Positions 19,501-26,373 are shown, counted from the first letter of the stretch. The stretch: 64,000 nucleotides of DNA from DASRDZ01 sp035569495 (GCA_035569495.1 DATMMX010000047.1:1-64000), one strand, 5' to 3'. The notes: generated by a model from the sequence alone, not told the origin. Numbers and translations are program-made.

Positions 19501-20231
19501 TGCGCGAAGGCGACCGAGCCGTCGGGCTGCAGCGACGCGGCGCCGAGCTGGTGCCCGGCGTCGGCGACCGTGAGGGTCAGCGAGGTGGGCGCGTTGCCCG
19601 CCAGTCGGGCCACGTCGAGATGCACGCCGTCGCGGGTCACGTGGCTGGTGACGGTGGCCAGCGGGTCGCCGGTGTACGACACGCCGTCGACGTTGGCGGC
19701 CGCCGACGATCCGGCCACGCCACCGACACCCACAGTAATCGCACCGCCGGGCGCAGACAGGGAGACCACCTGTGCAAGGTTGCTGCCAAGGTGGACAGGA
19801 ACGACGTGGTCCGGCGCGCTTGCTGCGTCGCCGGCTGCGGTGCCTGCGCCCACCCAGGCATCGACCGCCTGCCAGCGCCCCTCGGCGCTGCCGGGACGGA
19901 ACATCGGCGCTCCGAAGAGCTGTGCCGTGTCCGACCCCGGGCCGTGCACCGTGTGCGCCAGCGCTGTCCACGCCTGTTCGTCCGCCGGAAGCTGCGGGTC
20001 GGGTGCCGGGCCACGCGCGTCGGCGGGCGGCGCCAGCGGCTTCTGGTAGTTGGTCGGCAGGTCGACCAGGGGTGGCTGCTGCCAGGGAGCCGGGCTGGTC
20101 GCCGCCAGCGACCCGACGGGGACCGCGGAGGCGATCACCGATGTGAGCGAGAGCGCGCCGGCGAAGAGCGTGCGCCAGCGGCGCGGCGAGCGCCCCGCAC
20201 GAGGGTTCACGGCGTGGTCGCGGTTGATCAT
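10521..20231 (-). CDS. Giant secreted RHS/YD-repeat polymorphic toxin
   Basis: A 3236-residue exported protein starting MINRDHAVNPRAGR with a signal-peptide-like segment (about 20-45, ending SLAAT). Order: DNRLRE-type beta domain (about 360), fibronectin type III modules (about 495, 595 and 730), a region of unknown fold, then YD/RHS repeats from about 1000 to 2640 forming the toxin-encapsulating shell. The RHS core end reads RDYNPRTGTWVQTDRF and NNWDPTGH (about 2920). The C-terminal 316 residues are variable: a Pro/Ser linker, a Cys-bearing region, a hydrophobic pretoxin-like segment (AIIAVIPGDVIGDGIDLFAG) and a final tip of about 85 residues (DLFRALTGK, GDFRIVYRATS, VVEITDNAYDMLEKIHF). The tip is not a family I can name; its shape suggests a small ribonuclease-type toxin. 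The ATG overlaps the stop of the upstream repeat protein. Confidence 0.9.
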   Translation of the reverse strand: MINRDHAVNPRAGRSPRRWRTLFAGALSLTSVIASAVPVGSLAATSPAPWQQPPLVDLPTNYQKPLAPPADARGPAPDPQLPADEQAWTALAHTVHGPGSDTAQLFGAPMFRPGSAEGRWQAVDAWVGAGTAAGDAASAPDHVVPVHLGSNLAQVVSLSAPGGAITVGVGGVAGSSAAANVDGVSYTGDPLATVTSHVTRDGVHLDVARLAGNAPTSLTLTVADAGHQLGAASLQPDGSVAFAQTINGAGLAVAAAMARGSTSRDASAVALSASTAAGGTTITVTAPAATGATAATPSTLGIDLSLTSAQHGVSGTVTLAGDACTACTLSAAGVLNATAQPDPQDGALVQRGVVGFDTSSLPGGAVIDSATLTAHVIACAGVACAQGADVEVHALNGLVGPSSKASAIAAMTGGSVATQHVAPAATTVTWDVASLVQRWVNGTARNTGVTLQAADEHGLSGGFSFAGPGVSDGTMVPELDVTYHTAAVAESDATPLPPSAVSVVTGTSSALVTWTPPPTQPGNPIVSSLVTLSDTDANTSQSVITHDSSAWFFGLVAGHHLTVSVWSQTGGARSDTAATASAAVATAVPPSLVPSAPGGLAASAGAAGVQVRWTSPVNSVALGVARYDVTGYDVAGNVVSSQVACSACTSVVLRGAGALITSIGITASSSFGTTSTEARVALAPAHAVTPAAPSLSSISPVSATVNASGGVAIPLLPETGGPTVPGAPGSVTGTPGKNIATITWTAAANGGATITAYTVQAYTSSGSAVGGTVQVCGTCLTATVTGLTNGSSYYATVYATNSVGNGPTAQSNTFILNAPPSVQKYTRTLASDNSIPYSRGVEIGFGLKIFNPQTVSMSVTSGKDTLDSGYVPELNLTLDSTDFTNGPFCTTTSTPSCTLAGDGTMTIGSFTLAAGATHAFRYYTVVNGNERGCVKDRSSFSATNDYGTGTDSSQAPILCDAGLGSYPWFTTTSWPAGPQGAVTLNVGDGNAVVTQNDSTSVPLHGDLTLGMHRAYNSIALGSATGAGMLGSGWWLTFDDGASVAQGLTAAGLFLPTDEAVARPLPVTVVTADGGRSVFPLVQLATPIDVTALQAANSTGPLAVTIPRALTLDGTYTRICVDQVAGPPMGVHASLWRYVEVTSSNSTCARSSWLTSTILGYAAERVDRIRYEFASDGHKLDTQDANANEIRVHYVNDPPSAGKAMGNLSSVVEPATGRSLTFAYTTGTPNNELDVTDVAHRVTKYFTNATSGLLVTVTNPDSTQLQYVYGGCTAASATQLCSASDPISSTVKTQLTYTQTSSNGTTYLGPAQVASVTDRRGTVTTFAYNTSTGVATLSDPGRNRVYSSFDPFNDAGEIDVVDPSSGLKVTQTFLFWDNTYGGTCIQPNWVPDHKLCSTVTQSFSSASDTKYTKYRYGEEGQLLRTEDCAAMTDFTSRGSGHDCTGEFLDATSGTHAIYIDASGSTATYDDLPSGGGSVSSPNGPGTGGARWMPTTLYALVDGTQSLPPRANLSGLSTAQWQSYLSTIALDNSASFAPNQHGASGVCTAPGTPTGNTGDICQVQGPQYDGSHNAITQMHYLPTGEVSAKASALAIARNPSSPAMTAYTYYGDTATDLSNTTKAGGWLEAVTDPTDGTGTGGFTVFAYDAAGNVARTWDRDATAGTLLSSYPGTISAPPNAAYIETLRATGSTAYSAPGRFVLSQRDQLGNLTTFTVDADGNHTTIRPPRGNQAGNATYDVTQSFDANGDMVCSIQPVEAGGTVCNASGTRINGATQTLYDARGNATQVTDPVGNVAVATVDAANRKTKTTWIRGWNYSDTRSPYYGSSFPAPVPANCPVLGTADGPFPAGSIECHTTTTYDGTGAAIAVTDGDGGQTQSTYDPQQHVLSTLVERLAANPIVWGRTDNVYDEDGNVTRTCPPNSFANGTTSCATSTSAYDTASTYDVNDRVSTTVTCRTTCTSPTIYTSSYTYDADGNKVTATDPRGTTTTVAYNLLDRKTSSSYTRSGTAITTTWTYSAAGDVVDAVDASGKITATSYDAAHRKVDVVDGSDNMSAVSAGALAANGGQNIRTRTFYDADGHVIEVLQPGAFTSVSSPDTRFQTRSDYDNDGRATATWTPYSDSNDSSKRDPSPTGQCPTGASGYASTVGVCVTKLQYDADGHAISTLLPTAGGNVNSPRHVDVVYTPDGLKASTTAPNPTGSGTVKAYAFYDASGRTVKTLDGVGTPDVTTYSPDSLVTQHSAEPEQNQQGVTSVWHCETMAYDANGNRTSDSKWLDPNQPASGCSSTPLTETWTYSTDNLQMSDTDAGGNVTSWTRDQAGNPIQVMSPSANAGDPNNSSHTPTTNTYTEDNLLASTTVPITADGTQRRQTSFTYKPFGSKASQTVNTVNGSGGVITAGGTQSYAYYADERLNTTTGRNNEVVTDQYDGAGRPTSIVYTSPSQSTSNVTASYYLNEALISAGENIPGLTGAAYGYSYDGAGSLAYHSTGGYTGHTITYSRNDAGLVTSASDADLGAWSWSYDAAGRVAQQINPNNTNTVYHWNTDNTISVLDPYDTGYNGSYTWSYDSLYRLKSTYFVGAQPTGGYLFTSSDTYQYDNSGRISNFVHTLTTQAPGGGSDTLTFNGTYDHNGNRLSWGSTTTSADSQQTATYNADDSIQTEKIGITSSNANGTQTSTYAYSVSGSNLSDGCRNMSYDGFDQMTSASPAGGNQCGASASASFYYDGLHRQIGRTDGPYNLLTAIYHDGLSNNLSMQQQQWLPNVYNRDDYYALAPDGTALADQFGALSGGFRKSEYYTYDQHRNPIRVTWSNGNVLAAPLTDPFGAPLNDQPSASFPSPEQQSTQDGEVGFKGFQQDHGSRLQHVGIRDYNPRTGTWVQTDRFVDDPTGNFDRTLAEGAVPGMHNFHSFGNGDPVNNWDPTGHVGECRFGPDCQDTQGEPTSSGASEASNAVAQSEPGYSGLPSQQPYGSTTVPVSNQNPRPLPTIPPNLPPPPHTHLQNVNPDEPDANAAVANASDKSVNVLCVVRASAQSPCAQVWADTRQAENYCTTYLSMQTGPEAGRCIRIGTTTTDIDPNSRDFREFAFCLQAAMARPGPCNFTDTLDVGGLVQAIIAVIPGDVIGDGIDLFAGALRGARTVADGVSAVRGPMVLGDGARAAGWLGKGSSKFSVISDLPGGTQGAQDLFRALTGKLPAAPYVNQMVGDFRIVYRATSSTSGGAVVEITDNAYDMLEKIHFVSGR

Positions 20232-21181
20232 TGGTAGCTCCCCGCGTCGCCGAGACCGACGACCTGTCCCATTCCTCTCGCGAACCACATGCCGTGGCCC
20301 ACCAGCGTCAGCGCTCCGCCGACGACGTCGTTGCCGGGGATGCGCCCGGCCCATGACCCGAGATACCCGCTCGCTGAGCCGAAGGGGAAGACCCCGCCGT
20401 CCTTGCCGATCAGGAAGTAACCCTGCGCACTGCCCGGCGGTGTGATCACCGCGGTGATCGGGTAGTTGAGCTGGATGTTGCCGGCGCTCCCGCAGCCGCA
20501 TGCGTCGCCGAACGGCCAGACACCGCCGTTGGCCTCGACGATCCAGTAGCCGTTGCCGCTGGGCGAGGCCGCCATGCCGACGATGTCGGTGAGCAGAGGC
20601 GAGTGGTTGCCCAGGCCGCCGTAGGTGTGGTTGACGGCGTCGCCGTAGGGCCAGATGCCGCCGTCCTGCTCGACGAGCCAGTAGCCCTGGCCGGACGCGG
20701 TGGAGGCGATGCCGACGATGTCGTTGGCGCCGGTGTCGTAGGTGCCGCCGTAGCAGCCGGCGTCCCCGTAGTTCCACACCATGCCGCGCCGTTCGACGAT
20801 CCAGTAGCCGCGACCCGACGGCGTCATCGCGACGGCGGCGGCGGTGGTCTGGACGTTGTTGGCTGCGGAACCGAAGAAGGGTGCGTCGCCGTAGGTGAAG
20901 ATGCCGCCGTCATCGCGGAGCAGCCAGTAGCCGTTGCCATCGGGCGTGGCCGCGATTGCCATGGTGTTGTGCGTGTACGTACCGGTGCCGGGTCCCTGGC
21001 TGCACGCGCTGCCCGTCGGAACGCTGCGGATGTGCAGCACGCGTTCGACGGCATGGCGGGTTGGAGGCAGAAGCAGCAACACGAGCAGTGCGGCAAGTGC
21101 CACCGCGACAGCTCGCCGGCGCTTCGACGTCAGATGAAGCGTGGTCGACGCATCCGCGAGCACGTCGAAATACCCTGGCAT
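20228..21181 (-). CDS. Membrane-anchored GYWxV/GD-repeat protein coupled to the RHS gene
   Basis: A 317-residue protein with a cytoplasmic N-terminus, one membrane helix (about 25-42, VAVALAALLVLLLLPP) and an extracytoplasmic region of six imperfect repeats of about 35-45 residues. Each repeat carries GYW(L/I)V, (D/N)GG(I/V) and (Y/F)GDA motifs. Such repeats are common in secreted proteins of high-GC soil bacteria, often fused to amidases or peptidases, and probably form a beta-propeller. No catalytic domain is attached here. Its stop overlaps the RHS start (ATGA), so the two should be made together. A role in anchoring, display or export of the toxin is an inference from this coupling. Confidence 0.75.
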   Translation of the reverse strand: MPGYFDVLADASTTLHLTSKRRRAVAVALAALLVLLLLPPTRHAVERVLHIRSVPTGSACSQGPGTGTYTHNTMAIAATPDGNGYWLLRDDGGIFTYGDAPFFGSAANNVQTTAAAVAMTPSGRGYWIVERRGMVWNYGDAGCYGGTYDTGANDIVGIASTASGQGYWLVEQDGGIWPYGDAVNHTYGGLGNHSPLLTDIVGMAASPSGNGYWIVEANGGVWPFGDACGCGSAGNIQLNYPITAVITPPGSAQGYFLIGKDGGVFPFGSASGYLGSWAGRIPGNDVVGGALTLVGHGMWFARGMGQVVGLGDAGSYQ

Positions 21182-21400
21182 CGGTGCCTCCCCCTCAGTG
21201 CGACCCCTTTCCTCTCAGGTCGATCGCGGGAATGTACATGGTGAGATGTCGCTGGGCACAACAAGCGATGCCAAGACATGTGCACACTGGTAAAAGACTG
21301 GGCCTCGGTGGCCGGAGCACGGGGGTGCGCCGCCTTGGCCGGCACAATCGCAGCAGGCGTTTGCCGCCCTTCATCTTCTGTTGCGCCGCTGTGGCCCGAC

Positions 21401-21422
21401 CCTGATGCATTTGCATCAGGGC
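21401..21422. promoter_or_regulatory. Perfect 10+10 palindrome, candidate operator
   Basis: CCCTGATGCA, then TT, then TGCATCAGGG: a perfect inverted repeat with a two-base centre. It lies in the roughly 275-bp divergent region between the toxin-operon leader gene and the PH-domain genes, 35 bases before the latter start. Symmetry and position fit a dimeric repressor site. As RNA it would be a hairpin, but with no T-run. The rest of 21182-21456 shows no gene. Confidence 0.5.
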
Positions 21423-21456
21423 GCTCCACCAACGCTCGCTGCGGCAGAATGCGGAC

Positions 21457-21939
21457 ATGGCTGAGGCAGTCGAACTGACCCGCATCTCGCCGCGGTTCTG
21501 GACGGCGCGGCAGGTGCTCATTGCGCTGTGTGCCGTGCCGGGCCTGCTGGCGGCGATCGGTGGCGGGGCCGCGCTGGCCGCCAACGGGCAGGCCGCCGCG
21601 GCCGCAATCGTCGTCGTCGCCGGGGTGGCGGCGGTCGCGGCGGTGTGGACGATCGAGAGAGGCCGCTACCGGACGTGGGGGTATGCGGAGCGGGACGACG
21701 ACCTGGTGGTCAGCCGGGGCCTGATGTTCCGGCGGCTGACCGTGGTGCCGTACGGGCGCATGCAGCTCATCGACGTGACCGCGGGGCCGCTGGCGCGCAT
21801 CTTCGGCATCGCCACCGTGCAGATGCACACCGCGGCGGCGGCGAGTGATGCGCGCATCCCCGGGCTGGAGCGCGAGGATGCGGAGCGGCTGAGAGATCGG
21901 CTGGCGGCGATCGGCGAGGCGCGGGCGACGGGGCTGTGA
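21457..21939 (+). CDS. Bacterial PH-domain (DUF304/YdbS-like) membrane protein
   Basis: A 160-residue membrane protein with two hydrophobic helices (about 20-42 and 46-65) followed by one bPH2 domain: RTWGYAERDDDLVVSRGLMFRRLTVVPYGRMQLIDVTAGPLARIFGIATVQMHT, which shows the hallmark GLMFR, VP.GR.Q and P..R..G pattern. YdbS-type proteins act with larger YdbT-type partners; in Bacillus the pair confers resistance to secreted antimicrobials. The next gene overlaps it by four bases (GTGA) and is such a partner. Confidence 0.85.
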   Translation: MAEAVELTRISPRFWTARQVLIALCAVPGLLAAIGGGAALAANGQAAAAAIVVVAGVAAVAAVWTIERGRYRTWGYAERDDDLVVSRGLMFRRLTVVPYGRMQLIDVTAGPLARIFGIATVQMHTAAAASDARIPGLEREDAERLRDRLAAIGEARATGL

Positions 21940-23273
21940 GCGAACCGGCGGACGCGCTGCCGCAGGAAGGGGAGTGGCGGCGGCTGAGCCCCTTGTCGCC
22001 GGTGGTGCGTGCGGGGGCGGCGGTGCTCGGTTTGGCGGTCATCCTTCCCAACCTGGTCGCCAACGGGCTCGACCCGCGCAGGCCGGGGCAGCGGGTTGTC
22101 GCCATCGCGGTCCCCATCGCGGTGCTTGCGCTCTCCATAGTCGCCGCGGTGGTGTCGTGGCTGGTGACGCGCTGGCGCATCGCGCAGGGGAACCTGCAGA
22201 TCGAGACGGGCCTGATCCGGCGGCAGTCGTTCCGCGTGCCGCTGTCGCGCATCCAGGCGATCGACGTGGTGGCGCCGCTGACCGCGCGCCTGCTCGGGCT
22301 CGCCGAGGTGCGCATCGTGTCGGCGGGACGTGGCGAGGAGCACGCGCGCCTCGCCTACCTGCGCACCGAGCAGGCCAACGTGATCCGCTCGCAACTCCTT
22401 GCCCTGGCCCACGGGCTCACCGCCGACACGCCCGAGCCGCAGTCCTATCCACTGCTGCACGTTCCACCGCAACGCCTCGCCGCCGCGCTGATGCTCCGGG
22501 GTGCGACGCTGCTGCCGCTGAGCGCACTCGTCGTGCTCATCGGTATCGGCGTCGCGGTCAGCTCGGCGCGCGAGGGCATCAGCGCGCTGCTGGGCGGTGT
22601 CTTCGCCGGGCTGTTCGTGCACATCGTTTCGGTGGTGCAGGCGTTCAATGCGGAGTTCGACTTCCGCATCAGCGAAGGCCCGGACGGTTTCCGGCTCGAC
22701 CGCGGGCTCCTGCAGACCCGGCACGAGACCATCCCCTTCGGTCGCATCCAGGCGGTGCGCATCGTCGAGCCGTTGCTGTGGCGTCCGTTCGGCTGGTGCA
22801 GGCTGGAGGTCGACGTGGCCAGGCAACATGTCTCCCGCCGCGCCGACAACGCGGCGCACGTGGTCGCGCGCGTCCTGGTGCCGGTGGCGGCGCGCGAGCA
22901 CGTGATGTTCGTGCTGGCGCGAGTCATCCCGGGCGCAACACCGGTGCCGCCCGCAAGCGCCAAGGCGCCGCGACGCGCACGACTCAAGGCGCCACTCTCG
23001 GCGCACCTGCTCGCCGCATGGGACGACGGGAGCAACCTCTACGCGCGCACCGGCCGGGTGACGGCGTCGACGGTGATCCTGCCGCTGAGCAAGTTGCAGA
23101 GCGTGCACATATCGAGCGGGCCGGTGCAGCGCGCGTTGCGACTCGCGTCGCTGCACGGCGTCACCGCGGGACACCGGTGGTCAGGGCGCGCGCTGTGTCG
23201 CGACGAACACGAGGCCACGGAGATGCTGTGGCGGCTCATCGACATGGCGAGGGCGGCGCGCCGACCGGCGTGA
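21936..23273 (+). CDS. Bacterial PH-domain (YdbT-like) membrane protein
   Basis: A 445-residue protein with tandem bPH2 domains separated by pairs of membrane helices. Domain 1 is around 85-140 (LQIETGLIRRQSFRVPLSRIQAIDVV), domain 2 around 240-300 (GFRLDRGLLQTRHETIPFGRIQAVRIV), and a third, LYARTGRVTASTVILPLSKLQSVHI, near 365-390. The GTG start overlaps the stop of the YdbS-like gene, indicating a two-component membrane complex. Its likely role is envelope maintenance or protection, by family analogy; no substrate is indicated. It converges with the next gene almost end to end. Confidence 0.85.
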   Translation: MSEPADALPQEGEWRRLSPLSPVVRAGAAVLGLAVILPNLVANGLDPRRPGQRVVAIAVPIAVLALSIVAAVVSWLVTRWRIAQGNLQIETGLIRRQSFRVPLSRIQAIDVVAPLTARLLGLAEVRIVSAGRGEEHARLAYLRTEQANVIRSQLLALAHGLTADTPEPQSYPLLHVPPQRLAAALMLRGATLLPLSALVVLIGIGVAVSSAREGISALLGGVFAGLFVHIVSVVQAFNAEFDFRISEGPDGFRLDRGLLQTRHETIPFGRIQAVRIVEPLLWRPFGWCRLEVDVARQHVSRRADNAAHVVARVLVPVAAREHVMFVLARVIPGATPVPPASAKAPRRARLKAPLSAHLLAAWDDGSNLYARTGRVTASTVILPLSKLQSVHISSGPVQRALRLASLHGVTAGHRWSGRALCRDEHEATEMLWRLIDMARAARRPA

Positions 23274-23274
23274 T

Positions 23275-24240
23275 TCAGTCGTCGTCGCCGGTCGCGAGTG
23301 GGGGCGCCGGGGGCTTGGGTGGTGCGCGGAACGGGTCGAGCGCCCGCCCCCGGTCGGCGCTGTACGGCGAATAGACGAAGCTGCCGAACGCGCTCCACAT
23401 TGCGCGCTCCTCCGCGTCGGTGGCGGGCAGCTCCAATCCTGCGGCTGCGGCGAGCGGAACACGTCCGAGATTGACCAGCGCCTGCACCGTGCTGCGCCAG
23501 TAGGGCACGCTGGCGACGGCGCCCACGTAGCAGAGGCAGGCGAACAGCGGCAGCAGCGCGGCGACCACGAGCACACCGACCGGCACGGTGCGGTCGTCCC
23601 CCCACCGCACCACGACCGCGGCGAAGCTGCATACGCTGAGCAGCAGCGCCGACCAGAGCAACGCCACGAAGAAGTCGACGGATGCACGGGCGCGGTCGAT
23701 CTCGTCGCCGAGTCCCTTGGGGGTGACGAAGCCCAGCTCGGACCAGAAGATCTGCGAGTCGAGACCGTAGTGGTTGTCGCCGTACATCTCGAAGGCGCGC
23801 AGACCGTTCTGCAGCAGGGTGGGGCCGACGTCCCCGTCGTCGTCGGGATAGACGCGCCAGCGCTCGTACAATCGAGCGCGCAGCAGCGTCTGCTCCGCTG
23901 GGGTCTTGTCGTACGCATCCCACAGCTTCTGCTTGCGAGCCAGGTGGCGCTGACGTCCCGCTTCGAACCAGCTCTGCCGCCACAGCAGATAGCCTTCGAG
24001 CACCTGGTACATCGGCGTCGAGATGGCGTTGCCGGTGATCGCCAGGGTGACCACCAGCGCGCCGGCGACGAGCGAGCGGGTGGTGGTGTCCCACGACGCG
24101 ATGCCGTGCAGCATCGCCGTGTGCTCGACGGACGGGAGCACCACCAGGCCGAGGAAGCCGACCACCAGGCCGGCGGGGAGGAACCACGCGATCAGCAGTC
24201 CCCAGCTGCCGCCGGTGAATCCCTTGAGGAGATCGGTCAC
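23275..24240 (-). CDS. Hypothetical membrane protein, four helices
   Basis: A 321-residue protein with two N-terminal hydrophobic segments (about 12-35 and 55-75), a soluble central region of about 110 residues rich in Trp, Tyr and Arg (YLLWRQSWFEAGRQRHLAR, ERWRVYPDDDGDVGPT), two further helices (about 190-212 and 220-245) and a Pro-rich C-terminus. No family is recognised. It is preceded on the same strand by a very proline-rich small gene three bases away, so the two are probably an operon. Function unknown. Confidence 0.7.
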   Translation of the reverse strand: MTDLLKGFTGGSWGLLIAWFLPAGLVVGFLGLVVLPSVEHTAMLHGIASWDTTTRSLVAGALVVTLAITGNAISTPMYQVLEGYLLWRQSWFEAGRQRHLARKQKLWDAYDKTPAEQTLLRARLYERWRVYPDDDGDVGPTLLQNGLRAFEMYGDNHYGLDSQIFWSELGFVTPKGLGDEIDRARASVDFFVALLWSALLLSVCSFAAVVVRWGDDRTVPVGVLVVAALLPLFACLCYVGAVASVPYWRSTVQALVNLGRVPLAAAAGLELPATDAEERAMWSAFGSFVYSPYSADRGRALDPFRAPPKPPAPPLATGDDD

Positions 24241-24243
24241 CGC

Positions 24244-24486
24244 TCAGCGGTCGCGCACGAGGGTCGAGGCGTGGCCGGGTGGTCCCGGCGGACCGGGCGG
24301 GCGGGGGCCGAGCGGCTGCGGCTTGGGTCGCGCGACAGCGGTGAGCCTGGGGCCGCCAGGTGGCGGCGGAGGCGGCGGCGGAGGCGGCTTGCGTGGCCCC
24401 GGTGGCGGCTTCCCGCTGTTTTCCTGCTGGCCCTGCGCGTTCACCGCGAACGCCACGTCGACAACGGTCATCGGCAGCCCGCCCAT
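24244..24486 (-). CDS. Proline-rich small protein
   Basis: An 80-residue frame starting MGGLPMTVVDVAFAVNAQGQ. From residue 25 on it consists largely of proline, including a run of ten (about 35-44) and PPGPPGPPG. The N-terminal 20 residues are the only ordinary sequence. It ends three bases before the start of the four-helix membrane protein, so the pair is likely co-expressed. A poly-proline run would stall ribosomes without EF-P. It may be an adaptor or a spacer-like secreted segment; function is unknown and chance coding in GC-rich DNA is possible. Confidence 0.45.
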   Translation of the reverse strand: MGGLPMTVVDVAFAVNAQGQQENSGKPPPGPRKPPPPPPPPPPGGPRLTAVARPKPQPLGPRPPGPPGPPGHASTLVRDR

Positions 24487-24553
24487 GTTTGCAAACGTCC
24501 GATAGGTGCCCGAGGTATGCGCCGCCGCCGCGCCAAAGTCAAGCCCCGCGGCG

Positions 24554-25315
24554 CTACGCGGTGACCGACGCCCGCGTCTCCATCCCCGCGCACCGCGCCC
24601 GCAGCTGCGCCCCCGGCCCCACCGCGACGATCTGCAGCGGCGTCCCCAGCAGTACTAACGATCGCGGCGGCAGGTGCGCCCCCATCGCCGACAGGTGCGC
24701 GCGCAGCCAGGACAGCGACGCCTCCACGCCGCCGGACATGGCAAACGGCGCGCCGCCGTCGACGACCACGCCGTCCACCTCCAGCTCCAGCCACGCATCC
24801 GCCGGCAACGCAGAGGGCGCCGGCGAAACGTCGCGGGGCAGCACCACCCCCGCGTGCACCGCGTTGTTGGCGATCACCTCGGCGAGCGTCGGCGGCGACC
24901 CGCGCAGCACGAAGTCGTGCAGCTCGATCACCGGGAACACGCGCGCCACCGCGCCCGCATCGTCGAGCACCGCGCCGACCTCCGCCTCCACGGCGAGATT
25001 GGTGAAGCGCGACGCCGCCACCCACGCCCCGCTCGGCCGCAGCTCGTCGCGCCACAGGTGGCCGCTCACCGGCCCCGGCGCGCCCAATTGCGACGCCACG
25101 TCCGCGCCGGTGAAGCCCACCTTGTACCCCGCCAGCGTCTCACCGTCGGCCACGCGCAGCCGCGCCACCACGCGCTGCACCGCGTACGCGTCCTCGACGG
25201 ACAGGAGCGCGCCCGCCGCGAACACCGTCCCCGGCGAGCCGCGCCGGTAGTCGGCGAGCTGACGCTCGGCGAGGTCGAGCACCTGGGTGGGGTCGAGCGG
25301 AGACCGGAAGCTCAT
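24554..25315 (-). CDS. 2-keto-4-pentenoate hydratase / FAH-family protein
   Basis: Cytosolic enzyme of the MhpD-type branch of the fumarylacetoacetate-hydrolase superfamily, which hydrates 2-hydroxypenta-2,4-dienoates or decarboxylates oxalocrotonate in aromatic meta-cleavage pathways. The 253 residues from MSFRSPLD show the family landmarks GYKVGFT (substrate side), GHLW, VEAEVGAVL (metal-binding Glu residues), VFPVIELHDF and the terminal GTPLQIVAVGPG. A start seven codons upstream is possible. No other aromatic-catabolism genes are adjacent, so the physiological substrate is open. Confidence 0.8.
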   Translation of the reverse strand: MSFRSPLDPTQVLDLAERQLADYRRGSPGTVFAAGALLSVEDAYAVQRVVARLRVADGETLAGYKVGFTGADVASQLGAPGPVSGHLWRDELRPSGAWVAASRFTNLAVEAEVGAVLDDAGAVARVFPVIELHDFVLRGSPPTLAEVIANNAVHAGVVLPRDVSPAPSALPADAWLELEVDGVVVDGGAPFAMSGGVEASLSWLRAHLSAMGAHLPPRSLVLLGTPLQIVAVGPGAQLRARCAGMETRASVTA

Positions 25316-25383
25316 CAGCGCGCAATTGCACACCACCGGGACGCTCTCGCGCCCGCCCCGCGCGGTGTGGCAGGCTGCACAAC

Positions 25384-26373
25384 ATGGAGCACGTACGCCT
25401 TGGATCGACCGGCCTGAAGGTGTCGCGGATCTGCCTGGGCACGATGACCTTCGGCCTGCAGACCGACGAGCCCACCTCGCGCGCCATCCTCGACCGCGCC
25501 ACCGAGGCGGGGGTCACCTTCATCGACACCGCCGACGTCTACCCGCTGGGCGGCGGCGTGGAGACGGCCGGACGCACCGAGGAGATCATCGGCCGCTGGC
25601 TGGAGGGCCGGCGCGAGCGGGTGGTGCTGGCCAGCAAGTGCGTCATGCAGGTGGGCCCGCGGCCGTGGGACCAGGGCGCCAGCCGCCGCCACGTCCTCGA
25701 CGCGGTGCACGCCTCGCTGCGGCGCCTGCGCACCGACTGGATCGACCTCTACCAGCTCCACGCCTACGACCCCGACACGCCGGTGGACGAGACGCTCGAA
25801 GCGCTCGACGTGCTGCTCCGCAACGGCGACGTGCGCTACATCGGCTGCTCCAACTGGCCGGCCTTCCGCGTCGCCAAGGCGCTCGGCCGCAGCGACGTGC
25901 TGCGCGTCGGGAAGTTCGCCTCGGTGCAGCCGCGCTACAACCTGCTCTTCCGCGAGATGGAGCGCGAGCTGTTCCCGCTCTGCGAGGAGGAGGGGCTGGG
26001 GGTGATCCCCTACAACCCCATCGCGGGCGGCATGCTCTCGGGCAAGCACCAGCGCGGCGGCCCCACCGCGGGCACCCGCTTCAGCCTGCCCAACGCCGGC
26101 GACCTCTACCAGCGCCGCTACTGGCAGGACCGCATCTTCGACACCGTCGACGCACTCAAGAACGTCGCCGACGAGGCGGGCATGGCGTTGCCGACGCTGG
26201 CGGTGGCCTGGGTGCTGCACCAGCCGGCGGTGACCGCGCCCATCGTTGGCGCCAGCCGCCCCGAGCAGCTCGACCAGACCCTGGCCGCGGTGGACGTCCG
26301 CCTCGACGAGCCGCTGCTGCGCAGGCTGGACGAGCTGACCAGGGAGTACCGCCGGGGCGACTGGGACCGCTAG
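25384..26373 (+). CDS. Aldo/keto reductase
   Basis: NADPH-dependent oxidoreductase of 329 residues with a complete AKR active site: Asp48 and Tyr53 in FIDTADVY, Lys85 in LASKC and His126 in LYQLHAYD. The (beta/alpha)8 landmarks GCSNWPAFRVAKAL and IPYNPIAGGMLSGK are those of the YajO/voltage-gated-channel beta-subunit-like branch. The C-terminal GASRPEQLDQTLAAV belongs to the cofactor-binding loop. It stands alone, divergent from the hydratase gene across 68 bases, and just upstream of the zinc-regulator operon. Substrate unknown. Confidence 0.9.
   Translation: MEHVRLGSTGLKVSRICLGTMTFGLQTDEPTSRAILDRATEAGVTFIDTADVYPLGGGVETAGRTEEIIGRWLEGRRERVVLASKCVMQVGPRPWDQGASRRHVLDAVHASLRRLRTDWIDLYQLHAYDPDTPVDETLEALDVLLRNGDVRYIGCSNWPAFRVAKALGRSDVLRVGKFASVQPRYNLLFREMERELFPLCEEEGLGVIPYNPIAGGMLSGKHQRGGPTAGTRFSLPNAGDLYQRRYWQDRIFDTVDALKNVADEAGMALPTLAVAWVLHQPAVTAPIVGASRPEQLDQTLAAVDVRLDEPLLRRLDELTREYRRGDWDR

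Noticed and set aside
16744..19971. 1075-codon minus-strand frame inside the RHS gene
   Set aside because: Out-of-frame shadow, mostly Arg/His/Gly/Pro; the RHS frame reads through it with FN3 and YD repeats.
20232..20777. Upstream extension of the RHS frame to an earlier start
   Set aside because: The extension is Arg-rich shadow of the GYWxV-repeat gene. A signal-peptide-bearing start with an ATGA overlap exists at 20231.
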